From: Anthonomus grandis grandis
Lineage: Eukaryota; Arthropoda; Insecta; Coleoptera; Curculionidae
DNA: 64,000 nucleotides
Reading direction: 5' to 3'
Assembly: GCF_022605725.1 (NCBI RefSeq)
Contig: NC_065546.1
Coordinates: 38,374,227 to 38,438,226 of the forward strand
The translations under genes and the position numbers were made by a program. Positions 44,368 through 56,230 of this stretch are shown piece by piece. Numbering within the stretch: the first letter of the stretch is position 1; each line of letters opens with the position of its first letter. Under the pieces are notes generated by a model. The model searched no databases, had not been told where the DNA came from, and was given only the letters and a program-made list of their open reading frames with translations.

Positions 44368-46060
44368 TACCTGAGTCTGCTTCTATTTTAATTAAGACAA
44401 GGATTAATAATAAGCAGCAGCTGAGGGCATTGATAGGGTGGTTAGATTGTGTAACCAGACAGAAACTCTCGTCCTGTTTAGGCTATCTTTTCGAATTTTG
44501 CGATTGCTAGAAATGTACTGGAGGCGGCAAATTAGTCTTCAGGTCGTTCATAGGAAGTGAAGAGTGATCTTACCATTGTGCAGAAAAATGTTTTAAAGAA
44601 GGTGGTTAATGAACTTAATAAACAAAAGGAAGAAGGAAAAGTTAACTTGATAATTAAGTATAATAATTATATTCCTTATAAAACTAATTTTATCATTCCA
44701 ACGAAGAGTCCGAATCTTGCCCTAATGCAGGTTTCAATGTAGTTGGCTTGAGAGTTTCAATGTAGGTGACTTTAGAACAAACATTGATAAACTGAATAGT
44801 TCAATATTAGGCTGTAATTAGGCTCTTGTGTTTGTTGAGAGTTAGCGTTCAGAGCAATTTACTGATGCCTTAGGCTAACTTCTTTCGCGGTGATAGGTCA
44901 AGAGCTACTATCTCAAGGACAAGGTGTAATTATTTGTGTAAAAAATTATTTTAGTGATTACATTCAGTAGAGCAGTTGTTTTTACTCTGTAGAATAGGTT
45001 GCAATGACTTTATTATAGGAGGGATATGCATTCCCCCAAATTCAAATGTTAATTTGTATGAAATACTTTGTCACACTGTAGACATTCTTACACAACAATA
45101 TGCTTTGTGTACTCTTCACATTTATATTTTTGATGATTTTGATGTCCCGGATGCCTTTGGAAGAATTATGATTCTGGGGTGATTGTTTATATGATGATAA
45201 TTGAAGTGGGTTCATTTTGGAACATATACTTTTCTTAGTTTTTTTTTCAGAGGGTATTAATGCCAAATCATAGGCTTGTGTACTTGGATATGAATGGTGT
45301 TAGCTTTAGATATACTACCATTGTTAAAGATATAGATATATATTCTGATGAACAGCTAAATTTTAATTCACATGTCAGCAATATTGTTCTTAAGGCATCA
45401 AAAGTCTTAGTCTTGCGTAATTTTAGGGAATTCTCTTTTCCAACTTGTAAAAGGGTATACCTGTCCTTGGTGATCTCAGTATTAGAATATAGTTCGATGA
45501 TCTAGTCTTCATATTATAGAAACAAGTCTTTAGATTCTGAAAGAGTACAAAATATTTTTTTAGGTTTTGTCTTTATAAACTTTATTTAGGAACAACAGCT
45601 GGTTTATCCTAACCTTCTAAGTAGGATACCGCTTGATATTCCCTATCGTAATACTATTACGAGATCGCAACCTTATTAGATTATAAAATTTGTTCTTATT
45701 GCCCCATCATAGCATTGTGTTATTACGCAATGTACCTACCTATTGAAAGAACTTTAAGACTGATGAAAGATAGAGGTATGGTAATTTTAAGCATTCCTTT
45801 AAGTCAGTTTAAAAATATTATTAGAGAACTAACTTAGGATAGGCCTAGTTGATGTAATATTATATGTTTATTAATGCATTAATAGTAATGTTATCTCAAT
45901 TATATTTTCTATATTTAAAATTTATGAAATATTTATGGTTAAGTAACCATAAATAGAGTAGAGTAGAGAAAGAGTGTTCATTTATTTATTTTTATTTTTA
46001 TTATAGTATAATTTTCTTTGTAATAGCATTAATCCCGTATATTAAATGAATAAATAAATA
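44368..46060 (+). mobile_element. LINE remnant (ORF1 end, endonuclease, RT C-terminus), right of pogo E
   Basis: The ORF1 end is GIKSDLTIVQKNVLKKVVNE (about 44550-44670, NLIIKYNNYIPY), then ORF2 endonuclease pieces IIGGICIPPNSNVNLYEIL and FDDFDVPDAFG (44976-45180, with the expected GDFN replaced by DDFD). Most of the RT is deleted. The C-terminal segment is at 45260-45505 (VKDIDIYSDEQLNFNSHVSN, RNFREFSFPTCKRVYLSLVI, VLEYSSMI). The 3' region continues to about 46060 with ttatttatt-rich sequence. Confidence 0.75.
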
Positions 46061-46244
46061 AAAATATAAATCAAAATCAACTGCCTGGAACAATATTTTG
46101 ATCATTATTTTCTTATATGTCATGATTTATGACCTCTAGACAGTGTCTATGATTTATGACCTCTAGTCTTTTAGTTATAGTAATTTTTCAGTTTTCCGGG
46201 CAGTTGAAAAATAAAATCCACTTTTTTACAATTAGAGTATTTTT

Positions 46245-46575
46245 TTTTTCTTTTTGGATTCGTCCATTTTACTACGCAGCCTAGCACCTCACAGGTCTTT
46301 TGCTGCTATGATACTTAGTGCTTCTGTGTCCAGTGTGTCTCTCCAAAATATGTGTTGCCTTTTGCGGCACAATGCCAGGTAATTGCAAATTACATGTCGG
46401 ATTGTTTTTGATTGCTTCTCGCACAATCGGCAATTAAGATATATACATCAATTCTGTTCCGGTGTTCTTTAACGGCCATGTGTCCCGTTCTAATACCTAT
46501 AAGTATTTTGAGTTTGTTCCTCGCAAATGCAAGGAAGTCTTTAGTCATTTTTTTGTCTGTTTTAAAGTTCATAAA
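46245..46575 (-). pseudogene. Jockey/R1-type LINE RNase H C-terminal fragment
   Basis: The minus strand reads KILIGIRTGHMAVKEHRNRI, then in an adjacent frame CRLCEKQSKTIRHVICNY and RKRQHIFW. This is the TGH..L..HL..I....C.LC....T..H.LC.C.AL..R tail following RNase H in Jockey/R1/I LINEs. It abuts a plus-strand LINE at about 46580. Confidence 0.65.
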
Positions 46576-46589
46576 CGTATTTATAGCTG

Positions 46590-48010
46590 TATTGAAAACC
46601 CATACTTTCCAAAAAACTGGAAAATAGCCAACGTTTTGCCTCTGCCTAAAGTTAAGAACCCTACTGAATTAAGTCAACTAAGATCAATATCAACTTTGCC
46701 ATATTTCTCAAAAATTTTGGAAAAAGCTATGGAAGCTCAGATAATCAACTATGTTGACATTCCTTCCAAAGTCGGAATTTAGACCCCGATATAGTGGTTC
46801 GACAGTACTGTGTGACATAGTCGACGATATTGTCACTTCTCAAAATTCTGGAAATGCAACTGCCTTGATACTATTAGATTATTCCAAAACATTTGATATG
46901 TTGGACCATAATATCTTGATTGTGATTTTAAGATATATAGGCTTTGGGGAGGCTTCGTCTTCTTTAATTAATTCATTTTTGTCAGACAGAAAACAGCGAG
47001 TTTGCCTTGAGGGAAAAAATCAGAAATTTTGAGGGTCAAATCAGGAGTACCTCAGAGTAGTATACTTGGTTCACTTCTATATAGCATATATACCTTTAAC
47101 ATTGCAAATTCCTTAAAATCTTGTAAATATCATCTCTATGCAAACGATACTCAAATTTATTCGTCATGTATACCTAGTTTAGCTGCGATATCAACAGAAC
47201 AAATAAATAGTGACTTAGGGGTATTACTGAAATCTTCGGAAGATCATTTACCTACTGAAAATAAATCCTGGCAAACCGACAGCTATTTTATTCAGCAATG
47301 AAACTTATAAAAACCTTACAGAATAGTATAAAACTTAAACTAGGCAACAATATAATAGAATTTAAGGACTCAGTTAAAAATCTAGGCTTAATATTGGATT
47401 ATAAATTAAAATTTAAAGAACATATTACTTTTTGTTTAGAAAAAGCATATTACTGATTGAAACTAAATTATTCACATATGTAGATATTATTTCTCGCAAA
47501 AAAACTAAGGCTATGCTCTGTAAAACACTCGTTTTATCATTTCTCAACTTTGCTGATCACGTATATGGGCCTTTTTTGGACAGCCTGGACATAAAAAGAG
47601 TTCAAAAAGTGCAAAATTGTTGTCTGAGACGCATATTTGGTATTAGGCGTAGACAAAGAATATCTCACAAATTGTCCGAAATAGGATGGCTTAATGTGAG
47701 TGGGCGGTGCAATTTACATTCAGCGGTATTTTTTTATAAAATTATTAAATTTTAATGTCCTCCATATCTCCACCGCAAAATTAAATATCGCACCGATGTT
47801 CATAATATCAATATCCGAAAATTAAACCTTTTAACTATACCACCTCATAAAACTCAAACATTTAAAAAGACATTTACCTATCAAATTGCCTCTGTAATTA
47901 ATATATACAAAATAATGGACTTTTCTTTATCGATACCTGTCTTCAAAAGAAAGTTTAAAGCCTAACTAGTTAACTATTTGATAGAAATAAACCTAAATTT
48001 CCTAAACAAT
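46590..48010 (+). mobile_element. 5'-truncated Jockey/CR1-type LINE
   Basis: Plus-strand RT in shifting frames: FPKNWKIANVLPLPKV, LRSISTLPYFSKILEKAMEA, FRPRYSGSTVLCDIVDDI, LILLDYSKTFDMLDHNILIV, GVPQSSILGSLLYSIYTFNI and YANDTQIYSS, where the catalytic YADD is changed to YAND. The thumb and tail (FADHVYGPFLDSLDIKRVQK, NCCLRRIFGIRRRQRISHKL) fill 47432-47755, and the 3' part runs to about 48010. It is related to the minus-strand LINE at 1-1650 (compare LLDYSKTFD and YADDTQI), but not close enough by eye to call one family. Confidence 0.8.
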
Positions 48011-48029
48011 CCAGAAAACACTTAATATT

Positions 48030-48457
48030 TTTCAGATATATTATGAATAAAATGCCTGAAAAAAAAATTAAAGTAAGTATAATCACCTTAAAAAATAGTT
48101 AGGTGATTAGATTCACCTATATTCTCGAATATTCAAGAATACTCGTAACATGTTGGTCACTATGGAAGTGTTTTAAGGGATTCTACAATATTTATGAAAT
48201 TTGTGATTTATTTCTTTAAAGCAATTGAACTTGCTGTTGATTTATGCCAGAGAGTTTTTTCCGATTTTCCTATTGAAGTTAAATTTCATAAATCTACTGT
48301 AGTACTAGGTTTCTTTTTTCCTGTCTTTTAGTTTAAACTAGTTTCTGAATAAATGTGACAGTGTTCTCTCCTCAACTACCTTTATTAAAATCTTTTAAAA
48401 TTGATTGTCGGGAAAACTCTAACTACCGGTGAAGTGTACTCGCCTTTAAAGTAAACT
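48030..48457. repeat. Partial duplicate of fascin intron start, including the splice donor
   Basis: This segment matches 48937-49362 along its whole length (for example gtttaaactagtttctgaat and aagtgtact-cctttaaagtaaac), with an offset of 905 bp at the right end. The match includes the minus-strand donor, here decayed to gcgagt, and the last 13 bases of the exon (gtttactttaaag). Beyond that the two diverge. Confidence 0.85.
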
Positions 48458-48936
48458 TCATTCAACAAACATTCAGTATGAGCAAGTTACCTAAATTGAG
48501 TCTAGTCCTGAAAAATGAAAGCGCATATATTGCTTTTTCAAAGTCTCGTAATAATGATAAAAGGTTTGAGTTTATAATCGTCCATTTTCTAGTCGAAAGT
48601 AGTCATTGAAGGACGAAGCTTTTGCTCTCTCTATTTTTAAACGCAGTTCATATTTAAGGCACTTTTTCCAATTATCAACTTTTCAATTTATCTTTAAATT
48701 CCGGACAAATCAAACCAATTTTAGAACCCTTTAAATTGCAGGTAGAGTCTATGAGTGAACTAGATCCCTATTGTGCTCATTGTTATATATATAATATTTT
48801 TGTTTATTGATTCCAAACTGAAAGTGAAGATATACTCCAACAACCTGGAATATCCTTAAACATTCCAGGCAGTGCTTGTTATTTCGAAGCATTTAAAATA
48901 TTAAAAAAGAAAATATTGCAGGAGTTCTAGGGCCAA
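48458..48936. other. Spacer between duplicated intron segments
   Basis: AT-rich, no gene recognised. Confidence 0.4.
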
Positions 48937-49362
48937 AAACACTCAATATTTTTCAGAGATATTAATAATAAAATGCCTGAAAAAATAAATTAAAGTAAGA
49001 ATAATCACCTGAAAGATGAATCTAAGAATATTCGTATGTTGTTTTCCTCCAGGCATATGAAGTCACTATAAAAGTCTTTTAAGGAATTCTATAGTACTTA
49101 TGAAATTTGTGATTTTTTTCTTTGAAGCAATTGAATCTGTTTTTGATTTATTCCAATTTTCCTGTTGAAGTTAAGTTTCCTAAATCTACTTTTCTACTAG
49201 GGTTCTTTCTACCTGTCTTTTAGTTTAAACTAGTTTCTGAATAAATGTGACAGTGTTTTCTCCTCAACTACTCTGAACCTTTATTAAAGTCTTTTAAAAT
49301 CGATTGTCAGGAAAACCATAACCCTGCCGGTGACAGAAGTGTACTCACCTTTAAAGTAAACT
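48937..49362. repeat. Source copy of the duplicated fascin intron/donor segment
   Basis: Contains the working donor gtgagt of the penultimate visible exon. See the copy at 48030-48457. Confidence 0.8.
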
Positions 49363-49650
49363 ATTCCCTTATCTCCCCTCTCCACCCGGATGGTCTCATA
49401 TGTAGCCTTATTACATTCCAACTTGGTGCTCCCGGCAGCCTTATAACCGACAAACCCTTGTTCACACTTCAAAACCAAAATGGGCCGATTAACCAGATAA
49501 AAGAAGTATTTGCAAGTATCATCGTCGATTACGTCACTGTTGGCGAATAGATGTCCACTACGTTTGGTCATCACGTAACGTCCGTTGTTCGCTCTGAAAG
49601 CGACCGAACCATCTTTTTGCCAGATAAGATCGAATAAAGCGTTTGATGAC
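49349..49650 (-). CDS. sn: Fascin (singed), penultimate exon
   Basis: Acceptor gattttcag, donor aaag|gtgagt. It encodes SSNALFDLIWQKDGSVAFRA, NNGRYVMTKRSGHLFANSDV, YFFYLVNRPILVLKCEQGFV and LECNKATYETIRVERGDKGI, highly conserved stretches of fascin spanning the third-to-fourth beta-trefoil region. The 302-bp length (1 + 300 + 1) keeps phase with both neighbours: AG from the previous exon plus G makes Arg, and the final G starts the Gly codon completed in the last exon. Confidence 0.95.
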
Positions 49651-49708
49651 CTGAAAATCCAAAACTTCTTTGTAATGGTTACACACTGGTATGTTTTAAT
49701 AAACAAAC

Positions 49709-49865
49709 CTTTTATCTCCAGCAGCCTGGATACCCCCTCCGGTCTCCAAAGTCCAATATTTGTCTTGCATGGTGCGGATGTACCATCTCTTGGTGGACCA
49801 ATCGAATTCCAGCTGGAAAGTCTCGTGATCGGAGATTTCGTCCTGGTTGGCCGTTACATCCACTC
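49709..49865 (-). CDS. sn: Fascin (singed), earlier exon (third beta-trefoil)
   Basis: Acceptor ccttttacag, donor aaaag|gtttgt. It encodes VDVTANQDEISDHETFQLEF, DWSTKRWYIRTMQDKYWTLE and TGGGIQAAGDK, the start of the third trefoil. Fly fascin reads almost the same (GVDVTANQDE..ETFQLE). The length 157 (2 + 153 + 2) requires an upstream exon ending in G. A 58-bp intron (49651-49708) separates it from the next exon. Upstream exons, more than half the protein, are not visible between 49866 and 64000. Confidence 0.95.
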
Positions 49866-52800
49866 CTGTAAAAGGCAAAAATATTATTATTTAGTGATGA
49901 AATTAAGGTAGTGTTGATGTATTTTCTGTTTTTTATAGTGTTGGCACCTGGTAATAGTACTCGTATATAATTGGTTAAAATGCTTTTTTAACTGTGTAGG
50001 AGGCTTGGGTTAGGTATTGTACCTTAGGTTGCAAACGATGTAAGAAAAAATGACAATTTTGAGAAAAATCGTCTTGCAGTAATGGATATTATTCTTAAAG
50101 AGCCATATTAGATAACTCAGGTAATAATAGAGAAACAAATGGGTTAATATGACAAGTTAAACAATTCGATATGTCTCTTTTATGTGGACATGATAATCAT
50201 TTTCTTATTTCAGTTCAGCTATACCTTTTAACTGCATGAAAAATTCGTAATATTTTGGTTTCTCCAAGTTATAATTTTTCTTTCATTCGAGACAGTTGAG
50301 GTATTTTTTAAACTATTCCAGATGTTCCCCCTCTCGAATTTTTGGGAAATGTTCATTTTTAAAATTATTGAAATATTTTTTTACATAATCGCAGGTATTT
50401 GGTACCAAAAATAGTAATAGTGTACCATAAACACTATCTTAATATTTCTGCAAAAAAAAATTCAAGGAATGCCTGTGAAAAATCCTAATTTTCTTAAACA
50501 TTCCAAAAAGCTGTATACAGGGTATTCTAGTACCTATCTGGTACATACATACTGAAAAATGTGTAGTTTGTCTTCAGACTTTTTTTTATTCATCTAAAAG
50601 AGTTATCTAGAACATCCGGAAATATTCGAGATTTTTAGTGTTTTTCAATTTAGGTCATCCTGTATCATCATCAAGTCTGAACATTTTCAGATTTTGTTTG
50701 AATTTGAAGAACAAAAAATTTAAAGCGATTCATAGAAGTAGATGCATAGAAGAAATTAAAGAAATAAGAAGCCTTCAATATTGAGCATTTAAGAGTCTTA
50801 TTATGAATTTCTCGATCACTGTGAAATCTGTAGTATTTGATACAATGTATGATGTATCTGTAAATTTTGATACAATGCTGCCTCAGTGTCTAACATAATC
50901 CTTATAACAAAGCCTTTATTGTGTGCGCAAATGGAAAGAATTTTACTAATCAGGGGCAGTCTAGTTTCTTTGTATTTTTTGTAGGCAACCTTTTTCTAGA
51001 AAACCATTTGGAGAACTGCCTACTGCAAATCTTTTAAATATTATCATAAAAAGTATTTAGCATTTCCTCAATATTGCATTAGAGGGTTTCCCATGATACA
51101 CATACAAAATGTTCATTTATGATAGTAAAGTTTGTGCTGTTTTGAAGCCATAATAGTAACCAGTTCCTACAGTGGATTACTATTGTTGCAGTTGCGCAAT
51201 GATATTTTAAACTGCAGTGAAGGATGGGTATGGTCTATAAGAACCCAGCACTCGCCAATATTTAGTTTTAAGACATAACTTTTCGATTGATGTAGGCCAA
51301 GCTAAAGGATAATAATGTTTAAATTTGCAATATTATTAAGCTGAAACAGGTTGTACAATGATCAAGTTTCAGACATGTGCAGATCTTATTAATTTCAGCT
51401 GATGGCACATAGCTGTTAACTGTTGGATATGTAGTAGAGCAAAGATCATCAATGGTCCATGAGGCTTTAGGAATTTCTAAGTCACCCAAATGTAGATCTC
51501 TGGAAAATAGCATAATCTCGCCTAGATTATGACCTAAACTTTTCTCTAATGGCGAGTTAGGTAGTAGATAAGGACCTCCTAGAAGCATCTAATGCTTTCT
51601 TCTTCATATTTTTACAACGACCTATTCAATGTTGCCCTATGATGGAATAAGACAGCTTGCTATTGACGTGTAAAGTGCTATTAAGATGCCTCCAAGACGG
51701 CCAGCATTACTTGTTGCAACTGTCCAGGATATAAATAGAAGATTAAAAATCCAGTTCACCATCGTGGAAACTATCGTTAAGGTCCGCTTTGGACAGAGCA
51801 ATTGCATCAAAACAGGATGTTAAAACATTGCATTGTAAAGGAATCAGCCTGTCTAGGAGCAAGAACATTTTGATAACGCATTCAGTTTTTATTGTGATTT
51901 TGCTAGTGATATTCTAAAAGAACTTGATCCATTCGCGAGTTTTTTTACAGAATTCGAGATAGTACCCTGACATACTCCATCATAATGTCACTTCCCCACC
52001 ATCTTTGTTTGTTTAAATCTTCCAGCACTAATTTTTATAGCTCTCTTGGCTTTCGGGTTAAATCAGATGTTAAATAATAATGTTTACCTTTAAGCTTGTG
52101 GCAGTTTTGTATTGCATTCTGAACTTCATATGGAGATCTTAAAACTATTCTGAAGGGCCAAGCATTCCAACTTTTGGGCTTTCTAAAGTATGATAGCGTA
52201 ATTATTATTACTGCAGTACCCATAACATTCTGAAGAAGAGAGCGGACTTATTATCATTCTCAAACTCAGGAAAATTAAAGAGCAAAATGTGCGCTATGTT
52301 CTGTCGATCATGCAGTTCAATAAACAATTTAACATCTGAAGAATATTTTTACTAGATGGATTAGATTTACTTGATAATGTTGCAAGCTAGAGATCATGTC
52401 TTTTATGCTGGAAATAGCATCATTCACTGATTTATAAAGAACATCTAAGGCCTTACGGTGGGACTACAGATCTGCTTCACATTATTTAAACAATTCTTAC
52501 AATAGAAGGGAACGGCTCTCTTGGATAATTTGGGGCCAGTGATGTCACCATAATATTGACAAATGACCTTTTTTGCAATGATCATAGGGGAATCCAAATA
52601 TATCATTGCTCTTAGCTTTGGGTTCCCTAAAAATTACTGCCTTATTGCATATATTAGACACGGTGAAAAATTTATTTTTCTAGGACTATTTGCCCTTTTT
52701 CTTGTTCTAAATGGTGGATGAATAATAAAGAACTCTTCAGAATTTTCCTGAATGTTTCTGGAAACTTTGGAAAGATGAAAAAGGATTTAAAAAACAAAGG

Positions 52801-54620
52801 TATTTTCATAATAACGTCTATTAGACCCACGTGTCACGAGGATAAGCATAATAATAAGTATGTGAAATGTTAGGTTTGTAATAAAAATGAAATTTTAGGA
52901 TGATAAAATAAAATACAGTAGAGCCCAAGAAAATTTAAGAAATATGATATATCTAAACCCACTTACAGGCACTTAAAAGAAGGAATAGATGGACATAACG
53001 AGCTTAAGTGACTTAGAGCCAGGAATCAAAAAGAGTGTCAAATGAGTGTCTACATCTGTCTGTGTGTGAATCTGAACTATAATTTATATTAAATCCGAAC
53101 CGAACAACTTGCTAGAAATATATATAGTCAAAAAACATATTATCAAGCGGTTTCCTAGACTACAACAAGTTCCTAAACTACTAAAAGTATATACAATCTT
53201 GTATAATAATAAGTTACTAATGCCCTTATCTGGTAATGCGTTTAAGTCACCATGAACAACAAAACGATAACATTCAAAGAATGTATTCATATTTACAATA
53301 ATGGGCATGCCACATAATCAGCTTGATTGTGTTTAAGCCAGATAACAGTGGCAGTTGAAAACGATTTCCGACTCGGAGGACCAAAAACAACGTTTTTTTT
53401 ATTTTGATTATTCTTGTAAAACTCTCAGAGTCAAAAATTGCAAAAAACGTACGTTTTAAATGCGTTGCATGCAGCTGTTAGGAACATATGGTAACAAGCC
53501 AGGCAACAAACAAGATTGTCTGCACCAATATGCAAGAATGGGCAAATACATTTAACTTAAAATTTAATTATGTAAACATATTTAAAAATCATGCAAACAC
53601 CCATAAAATGTCTCTCAGATATAAAGCGTTGACTCATCACACCCTCGAATTTCTTATAATAAAAGGGGCGCTCCCCTATATAATCTTGCAAGTCCTACCG
53701 TAACGTGGGGCGAGTTATTCTGCCCCCCTGTAAAGATTTTTACTGACTCACTTAATGGAACCCTTGGGGGCGGATTGAATTATGAATGAAATTGAATTTT
53801 TACTAGGCGCAACAGAAAACAGGATTCATTTTAAATAAAACTAATTGAGTTAGAACTGGATGACCACGGGGTCATTTAATTGATTTTGTTGCACCAATTT
53901 AAGGTTTGTTAAGCCGATGCAGGTTTGTAACGATTTAAAGTGAGCTTGAATTTAAGCCACTCATGCTTATAGTCAATAAGATTTTGAGAAAATTCTGCAG
54001 GGTGGATGTGTTCTATCTGTTCCAGAATTTGATTCTGATATTCGTTTTCAGTTAAAAACACTTTAATGGGAACCAGATTACTCCGAAAACCTATCCAAAC
54101 TCTAGCCCAAATTATCAAAATTCCGCGTGAACTATCTGAATTTAAAGACATTTTAAAAATTGTCCTATTGAAAGTAAGAAGCAAGAGATCCAATATATCT
54201 GAGTAAAGTTGTTACTTATTTTTGTATAAAAAAAGACCCTGTAGTAGCCATACTGCCAATACCAAGGCCCATGATCCAGAAAGAACGTCACTCCAACCTT
54301 TAATCCCTCTAGCAGCATGGCATCCTTTGACAGAATTGACCTTTAGTTGTGAGTTGCAGTATAGCTTCTATGAATCTTCCTTGTTTACACTACTTCTGAG
54401 GAGCATCTTTCATGTATCCTAGTTGTAAGTCTCTAGCATACAAAGTATGTCCCATTCAATTACACTAATGTAAAATATATTAGCCGTTAAAACACAAACT
54501 TGATGATAAATAAACAAAGCAATATATTAGTGACCAGTATCTTTATGTTTTAAACGCATTGAAAGTTACTTTTGATACGTTTGCAAAGTTAAATTTATAG
54601 GAAAATCACTCCCTAAAAAA
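49866..54620. other. sn: Fascin intron, left part, largely unassigned
   Basis: No exon or clear element. At 52480-52660 on the minus strand a Cys-containing stretch (GPKLSKRAVPFYCKNCLNNV with other Cys/His nearby) hints at the PHD-type finger of a LINE ORF1, low confidence. A minus-strand open stretch at 53909-54193 faintly recalls a Tc1-like transposase but is not convincing. Confidence 0.4.
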
Positions 54621-54628
54621 AAATAAGC

Positions 54629-54705
54629 AGGGCTGGCCGAGTGGTTAACGGTCTGGTTTTACCGAGATCAACTTTAGAGCGTGGGTTCAAATACTACACT
54701 AGTCA
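54629..54705 (+). repeat. tRNA-like (Ser/Leu-type) SINE head
   Basis: A-box TGGCCGAGTGG (54634-54644) followed by ttaacgg, and B-box GGTTCAAATAC (54684-54694), with an extra variable arm between as in class II tRNAs. Acceptor pairing is poor, so this is a tRNA-derived repeat rather than a gene. Confidence 0.55.
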
Positions 54706-54861
54706 CGTTTTTCCTTCAAAATTTTTGTCAAATTTTTGTGCCATGTTATTGTTGTTTATTATAAAATATGTGGGTATTCTCCGATTTAAATTTTATTTCT
54801 CAGTACTTGATTTTGTTTTAGTGTAAGGTTTTATTGTAATTACGTGTGTTTTTCTGTTTAT

Positions 54862-54905
54862 TGTAGGTCTGATGATGCTTTATTAGCGAAACGTGTAACC
54901 TGATT
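54862..54905 (+). ncRNA. Hammerhead-like core CTGATGA..GCGAAACGT
   Basis: CTGATGA (54869-54875), a short GC-closed loop, then GAAAC and GTGTAAC, flanked by AGGT/ACCT that could form stem I. Weaker than the 25286 candidate; it lies about 170 bp after the tRNA-like head, possibly in the same repeat. Confidence 0.3.
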
Positions 54906-55578
54906 GACACATAAAAAGATGTTTTGAGACTGAGACTTGGAGTTTTTTATTCTTCTCTTTGAGATATTGGACGAGTTTCAATTTCAACTCCTTAAATAAC
55001 ACTAATAAATGCAATAAATGAAGTGTAATGAACGTTTGGGGAAATGGCATAACTGGATATCTTCAGATTAACTACTTAGCTACTATATCGCAAAGTTTTT
55101 TGTTATTAATTTTTGAACAAACTTTAAGTAAATTAAATTTTGTATATAATCGCATACAATTATTCCTAGTACGTTCTATACCCAATTTTTAGAAATAAGC
55201 TCTAATTGGATGTGTTTTATTCTTATTGCCAGCATCTTCTCCCTACCAACAAATTGTCGCAAAAAAATCTCTTCTTTTTTGTACAAAACTGCTCTCTCAT
55301 TTTCAATCAATTGGACATCATTGTAAACCAAGAAAAATGCTCTTTAGCTTAAAATAATATCTTCTTTATACTCCAAAAAATTGAAAAACTTCTCTCTACT
55401 AATTTATTTATTAACCTGCATACTAGGCATTTAAAAAACCCCAGCAAAATTTAGGAATGTCTTGAATGTCTACAGTGGAAAAGGACACGTATTATTTTCA
55501 TAACTATTTGAATTTTTGTATGTATTTTAGTTTTAGTAATTTTTTTTCAAAATCAAACATACGTTAGGTTATAAATTA
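54906..55578. other. Unassigned intron sequence
   Basis: AT-rich with no recognised feature. Confidence 0.35.
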
Positions 55579-56049
55579 CAGGTTGGGGAATCGCAAATTG
55601 CATTTGAACGGTTTCTCCAAAATATTGACAACACCGCTTCCTCTTTTTGAAGAGCGGCTGCGTTCGGTCATCTGATACATATTTCCGGTTTTTATTTTTT
55701 AACAGAATAACAATAATATTAATAGTTAAATTTTAATGCGTTATTTTATTTCTCAACTTATTATAGCTTTGTCCGTAAATCACTTTTATTTTTAGTGCCA
55801 TTTTAAGAAGACTATTATTCCATATACGAATTTAGTAGAAAATTGTTGTGATTAATTTTTGTTAAGTTTATTTTTAAGACCTTTTATTTTATTCTTGTAT
55901 AGTGTTTCGTTTGTTTTACTCTTATCAGAGTTTACATTTTATTTTCATTAGAATAACCCTTTATTTTTCGAAAATAAAGCACGAAATGCGTACGTGCGTA
56001 TGGCCATAGTTCGCACCTCTCTATGCATAATGATAGATTTCCCAACCTG
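55579..56049. mobile_element. MITE with CAGGTTGGG termini
   Basis: The left end caggttggggaatc (after TA) and the right end gatttcccaacctg are inverted repeats around a 470-bp non-coding interior. The right TA is not preserved. Probably Tc1/mariner-related by the TA and terminus style, inference only. Confidence 0.6.
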
Positions 56050-56230
56050 CCTAAAATAATTAATTATATACTTAGTAACATTATAATTTTTATTTTAATT
56101 TAAGCCTTAGTTTACAACAGGCAACTTGCCCAATAATAGGTAATATTGTATACATGAACTTAATTAAAAAAATAAAAACAAAGAAAAAAAGAAAAAACTC
56201 AACAGCAAGGTTTGTTGGTATCTAGAATTA

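Larger units (their letters stand above)
41279..49348 (-). other. sn: Fascin intron, 8.07 kb, TE-filled
   Basis: Minus-strand donor gtgagt (49348-49343) and acceptor ttttcag (to 41279). It contains a Penelope fragment, a pogo element nested in a LINE, further LINE fragments and a partial duplication of its own 5' end. Confidence 0.9.

Noticed and set aside
53909..54193. Possible Tc1/mariner transposase fragment
   Set aside because: Only a loose resemblance (VWIGFRSNLVPIKVFLTE); no DDE motif or flanking terminal repeat.
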